DNA of 23,793 bases from a virus, in the IMG/VR virus record IMGVR_UViG_3300042879_000676, positions 1 to 23,793 of that record; one strand, given 5' to 3'. Shown in pieces: positions 20,921-23,793 of the stretch. The translations under genes were made by a program, and so were the position numbers. The notes under the pieces are model-generated. The model searched no databases and was not told the origin of the DNA. It saw nothing but the letters and a program-made list of their open reading frames with translations. How positions within the stretch are numbered: the stretch's first letter is position 1; every line of letters starts with the position of its first letter.

Positions 20921-22075
20921 TTAGAACGGGATTTCATCACCCATCGGTTCGGCAGGGGCCTCTGGAGCAGTCGGCTCCGGAGTCTTGGGCAGGGTCGGGT
21001 CGACCTTGCGATACAGATCGAGGAAGGACTTCTTAGTCTCCTCGTCAAAGCGATTGATGCACATTTCGATAGCCTTGGTGCGATCTTCAAAGAGCTTGTA
21101 GGCCTTGATAATGTGCGTCAGACGGCGCGTGGAGATAACTTCATCGGCAGCACCCTCAGCAAAGGTGCGACGAATAACGTCAGCCCAGGCCACAAGATGT
21201 TCGATAAAACCATCATGCTCAGCCGTGCGATTCTCAAACTGAGCCTGAAGAATCTTAGTCTCAATCTTGGTATTCGGGTATTCTTGTTCGATGGTCACCG
21301 GGAAACGCTCAAGGAGCGCATCGTCAAGCATCGATGCTGCGACATAGCGACCGTCGTCAGAGCCACGACCCTTCGTGTTAGCAGTCACAAAGATGTTGAA
21401 GCCTTCAGCCGGGTAAATGACCTCGCCGGTCTTCTTGACAAAGTAAGGCTTACCTTCAAGAATACCCTGAAGGCACATAACCTTGGTCGGGTCAGCGCGG
21501 TCAGCCTCGTCAAGCAGCATGATCGCACCCATCTCCATTGCGCGAAGCACAGGACCCTTGAGGAACTTGGTCTCACCCTCAATCAGACGGAAGCCACCGA
21601 TCAGGTCATCTTCATCAGTCTCGCGCGACATCTGAATGCGGATCATCTGACGCTTCTGGCGCGCGCAAGCCTGCTCGACCATGAACGTCTTGCCGTTACC
21701 AGACAGACCCGAGATAAACACCGGAAAGAAAGTGCGGCTAGAAATAATCTTCTCAACGCTCTTGAAGTCGCCAAACGGGACGTAGGTCTTGTCCTTCTCG
21801 GGGATCATCACGTAGTCATGTTCGGACATTGCGTTCGGGTCGAACTTCTTGTCCTTACGTTGAGTCATCGGAATAACCTGTGCTGCGTGGGCGATGGACG
21901 GGAGCTGATACTTGCCATGGGCAATTGAAGTAAGAGACGAGAAAAAGCTGTGGCGCGGCTTCGCAATACCAAGCTCGTTAGCCAGCTCGATTAGAACCTT
22001 CTTAGCCACAACAGCTTGCTCGCCAAAGCGAGTCGCAGCAGTTTGCAGCAGCAGATTACGATTGTCGATGTTCAT
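20921..22075 (-). CDS. cobS: CobS-like MoxR-type AAA+ ATPase with SSB-like C-terminal tail
   Basis: 384 residues from ATG 22075 (GGAG 6 nt upstream), rather than the longer frame, since the promoter start point is near 22094. Walker A GLSGNGKT is at 123-130, Walker B LLDEAD at 187-192, then FVTANTKGRGSDDG (sensor 1) and DALLERFPV (arginine finger region). This matches CobS, the ATPase of aerobic cobaltochelatase, and related MoxR proteins that work with a VWA partner; such a partner (22122-23793) is directly upstream. CobS is well known in T4-like cyanophages, yet no large CobN-type chelatase is nearby, so a remodelling role other than cobalamin synthesis is likely. A Pro/Ala/Glu-rich linker leads to the last residues GDEIPF, identical in style to bacterial SSB tails. 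Confidence 0.9.
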   Translation of the reverse strand: MNIDNRNLLLQTAATRFGEQAVVAKKVLIELANELGIAKPRHSFFSSLTSIAHGKYQLPSIAHAAQVIPMTQRKDKKFDPNAMSEHDYVMIPEKDKTYVPFGDFKSVEKIISSRTFFPVFISGLSGNGKTFMVEQACARQKRQMIRIQMSRETDEDDLIGGFRLIEGETKFLKGPVLRAMEMGAIMLLDEADRADPTKVMCLQGILEGKPYFVKKTGEVIYPAEGFNIFVTANTKGRGSDDGRYVAASMLDDALLERFPVTIEQEYPNTKIETKILQAQFENRTAEHDGFIEHLVAWADVIRRTFAEGAADEVISTRRLTHIIKAYKLFEDRTKAIEMCINRFDEETKKSFLDLYRKVDPTLPKTPEPTAPEAPAEPMGDEIPF

Positions 22076-22100
22076 CACGTTCTCCATTGTGTATGTGTGC

Positions 22101-22129
22101 ATTATATAAGGTAACTGGGTATCAGTCAA
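22101..22129 (-). promoter_or_regulatory. Sigma70-type promoter TTGACT-17-TATAAT before cobS
   Basis: TTGACT (22124-22129) and a perfect TATAAT (22101-22106) with a 17-bp spacer on the minus strand. The -35 overlaps the stop of the VWA gene (22122-22124). RNA would start near 22094, giving a leader of about 19 nt before ATG 22075. Confidence 0.85.
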
Positions 22130-23793
22130 TGGCAACTTTGGTCGCCTTGCCGGCAATCATATCGATGAAGCGAACCAGCATGGACCGACTCATGGTCCGT
22201 CGGTTGCTTGCCTTAATGAAAGCCTTGGCAAGTCGATTGGCAGTCACATTACCGTCAATATCGTCCAGGTTCATGTCCTCAACGTCCAGATGCTTGCCGC
22301 CCATGATGGCGAAGAATTCTTTCGCGCCAAGAACCTCGGAAAGAACAAGATGCTTCTCCTTACGAAGGCGAACAAGATCATCGGGTCGAAGATTGGTGAT
22401 TTGATTGATATCGGATGCACTATGAATTAGACGAAACACAGCCACGTTAATATTCTGCTCGGCGCGAAGATTCCGAAGCAGGAATGCCGTTTGCTCATGG
22501 TGCTGGTCGATATAAGATTGCCTCATCGTCCGCTTGTCGCGGAGAATCCTGGCACCATGCATACTACCTCGCCCATTCACATTAATACCATCAGACTCAC
22601 CATCAGTCAGAAAGATAGAATGAACGACATCAAGCTTGCTGTCCTTTCGAAAATCACGAATGATGGCGTGCGAAAGAATGATGGTATCATTCAGAGGCGT
22701 CGAACCAAGCGAGAAAAAATTATGAAAGATATCGGTGTAGGAATAGTCACGATCCCAGCTGCTACGGCGAACACCAGTCGTATGACCGTATTCATGCATC
22801 AGCTTGGCCATATCGGCATATTCTCTACGCGACATATTGCTGGTAAACAATTCAAGCAGACGAAAATTGCTGCCATGAATTTGAATGGTATTTTCTTCAT
22901 TACCGATATGAATCTTATTACCTGCGCGCATCCACTCCTTGCAGACACCAGTGGTGAATGCATAGACCTTGTGCGCGATGCCAGTCTTTCGGCAGAATTC
23001 AACCAGCGAAAGAAGCTGCTGAATCGTACCATTCATATGGCCTTGCATCGAGCCAGAGAAGTCGATGAACATTACCATACCGTGGTTCTTACCGTTCGGG
23101 AGAACCGTAAGCCGCCGAAAGATATCCTCAGAATACTTGTAAGAATGTACCTTGCTCGGGTTGATGATGCCAGTCTTAGCATCTTTGGCGCGAGCATAAG
23201 AGTCGGCAGCCTTCTTCATTTCGAATTCCTTGACCATGTAAGACACGACCTTAGAATTGCGCGAAATGAATTCGCGGTACCGTTCAGTCGCACCAGACTG
23301 GGTCGACGGCGATGCGGCATTCATCGCACCCACAAGCGATTCAAGAATTTGCTTGTACGGCACGATAAAGCCCTGATATTCATCACGAACCTCAGGCACA
23401 TTGACATAGCGCACGTCCTTGAGGAGGCGAGAGTCAATATGCTTCTTGGTCAGATTACTATTCATGGTATCTTGGGTCTTGGAATCAAGATCGGTGGTAT
23501 TCAGCCCAGACTCACCCTTACCACCCTTGGTCTTGCTGTTACCATCACCATCTTCATAATCACCATCAAGGTCGATGTCCATATAATCACCATCACCGTC
23601 GCCTTCAACAAGATCAAAGGCGCCGATATCGCCTTCCATTGATGCATGTTCGTCGCGGCGTTCTTTGGCAAACTGAAGAATTTCACGCGCCAGAGCAACC
23701 ACATCTTCAAAGGTAGAAGTGGTTTCCATCTTCAGGATAAACTTGCGCTCATCATCAGCGAACGGGACATCGATGACCTGCCCAGCCTTGAAG
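22122..23793 (-). CDS. VWA-domain protein, CobT-like partner of CobS (5' end outside window)
   Basis: The frame is open to the window edge, 21 codons beyond the Met at 23729 (VIDVPFADDERKF precedes it), so the true start lies outside. Numbering from that Met, a strongly acidic stretch (43-63, Asp/Gly-rich) separates a helical N-terminal part from the rest, as in CobT. The C-terminal von Willebrand A domain has the MIDAS motif DFSGS (223-227), a downstream threonine region GSTPLNDT and an aspartate in FLTDGESDG. These bind a metal ion and a partner protein. CobT/CobS and RavA-ViaA-like pairs act as VWA-AAA+ remodelling machines; the adjacent cobS-like gene makes the pairing convincing. The target is unknown. 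A different annotation seen for such phage proteins is peptidase, for which I see no motif. Confidence 0.87.
   Translation of the reverse strand, partial: FKAGQVIDVPFADDERKFILKMETTSTFEDVVALAREILQFAKERRDEHASMEGDIGAFDLVEGDGDGDYMDIDLDGDYEDGDGNSKTKGGKGESGLNTTDLDSKTQDTMNSNLTKKHIDSRLLKDVRYVNVPEVRDEYQGFIVPYKQILESLVGAMNAASPSTQSGATERYREFISRNSKVVSYMVKEFEMKKAADSYARAKDAKTGIINPSKVHSYKYSEDIFRRLTVLPNGKNHGMVMFIDFSGSMQGHMNGTIQQLLSLVEFCRKTGIAHKVYAFTTGVCKEWMRAGNKIHIGNEENTIQIHGSNFRLLELFTSNMSRREYADMAKLMHEYGHTTGVRRSSWDRDYSYTDIFHNFFSLGSTPLNDTIILSHAIIRDFRKDSKLDVVHSIFLTDGESDGINVNGRGSMHGARILRDKRTMRQSYIDQHHEQTAFLLRNLRAEQNINVAVFRLIHSASDINQITNLRPDDLVRLRKEKHLVLSEVLGAKEFFAIMGGKHLDVEDMNLDDIDGNVTANRLAKAFIKASNRRTMSRSMLVRFIDMIAGKATKVAID

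Noticed and set aside
20872-20925. A 17-codon frame (MGHFIQHNQ...) from the cobS stop into the winged-helix start, as a possible leader peptide
   Set aside because: It has the TAATG overlap but no ribosome binding site and no attenuator-like structure after it, so chance is more likely.
21113-21928. A 271-codon plus-strand open frame
   Set aside because: It is antisense to the cobS-like gene, whose Walker motifs are clear. It is composed of shadow codons without domain signals.
22491-23642. A 383-codon plus-strand open frame
   Set aside because: It is antisense to the VWA gene, whose MIDAS motif and pairing with cobS are convincing. The plus-strand protein has no recognisable domain and no sensible ribosome binding site.

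Overview
The window is a piece of a T4-like (myovirus-type) bacteriophage genome. Every gene that can be supported is on the minus strand, so transcription runs from high to low coordinates. Genes are packed tightly, with many 1-4 nt start/stop overlaps (ATGA, TAATG, TGATG, GTGA). No gap exceeds about 100 bases, and no tRNA, insertion sequence, integrase or CRISPR was seen. The identification rests on the T4 replication cluster: sliding clamp (gp45), clamp loader (gp44/gp62), RegA, family B DNA polymerase (gp43), UvsX recombinase and DnaB-type helicase (gp41), in T4 order. A CobS-like/CobT-like pair, Hsp20, Dps and a MazG-like protein resemble the accessory set of T4-like phages of aquatic bacteria. 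The host cannot be read from the sequence, and no photosynthesis gene is present.

Layout in transcription order. 23793-20621: a VWA (CobT-like) protein cut by the window edge, a CobS-like AAA+ ATPase and a winged-helix protein, closed by a terminator. 20522-16984: a GT-A glycosyltransferase, then gp45, a small acidic protein, gp44, gp62 and RegA. 16984-14391: an island of Dps, MazG-like pyrophosphohydrolase, Hsp20, a 53-residue protein, a GH19 endolysin and a hypothetical protein, inserted between regA and gene 43. 14370-8286: gp43, a hypothetical protein, UvsX, a small protein in the position of T4 gene 40, gp41 and a small charged protein. 8217-7125: an HExxH metalloprotease-like protein and two small proteins. 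7097-1: virion-type or injected-type proteins. These are a predicted H-Y-E ADP-ribosyltransferase, an unknown 303-residue protein, a 390-residue protein with covalent nucleotidyltransferase (ligase-like) motifs, a 1036-residue multidomain protein, a 77-residue protein and a partial repeat-containing protein that leaves the window.

Regulation is unusually legible. Four sigma70-type promoters, each with exactly 17 bp between hexamers, lie at the stop codon of the preceding gene or in the short gap after it, before cobS, gene 45, gene 43 and the metalloprotease gene. Three TAAATA-core elements resembling T4 late promoters precede hsp20, the ADP-ribosyltransferase gene and the 1036-residue protein gene. 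This fits early/middle replication genes on host-type promoters and late virion genes on phage late promoters. Two intrinsic terminators were found, after hsp20 and after the winged-helix gene.

The most interesting signals are: N-termini on the ADP-ribosyltransferase and the ligase-like protein that look like the T4 capsid-targeting sequence, suggesting packaged and injected enzymes; a CobS-like ATPase whose last residues copy the bacterial SSB C-terminal tip; a gene 43 promoter that would give a leaderless message; and a large head-type protein with several prohead-protease-like sites.
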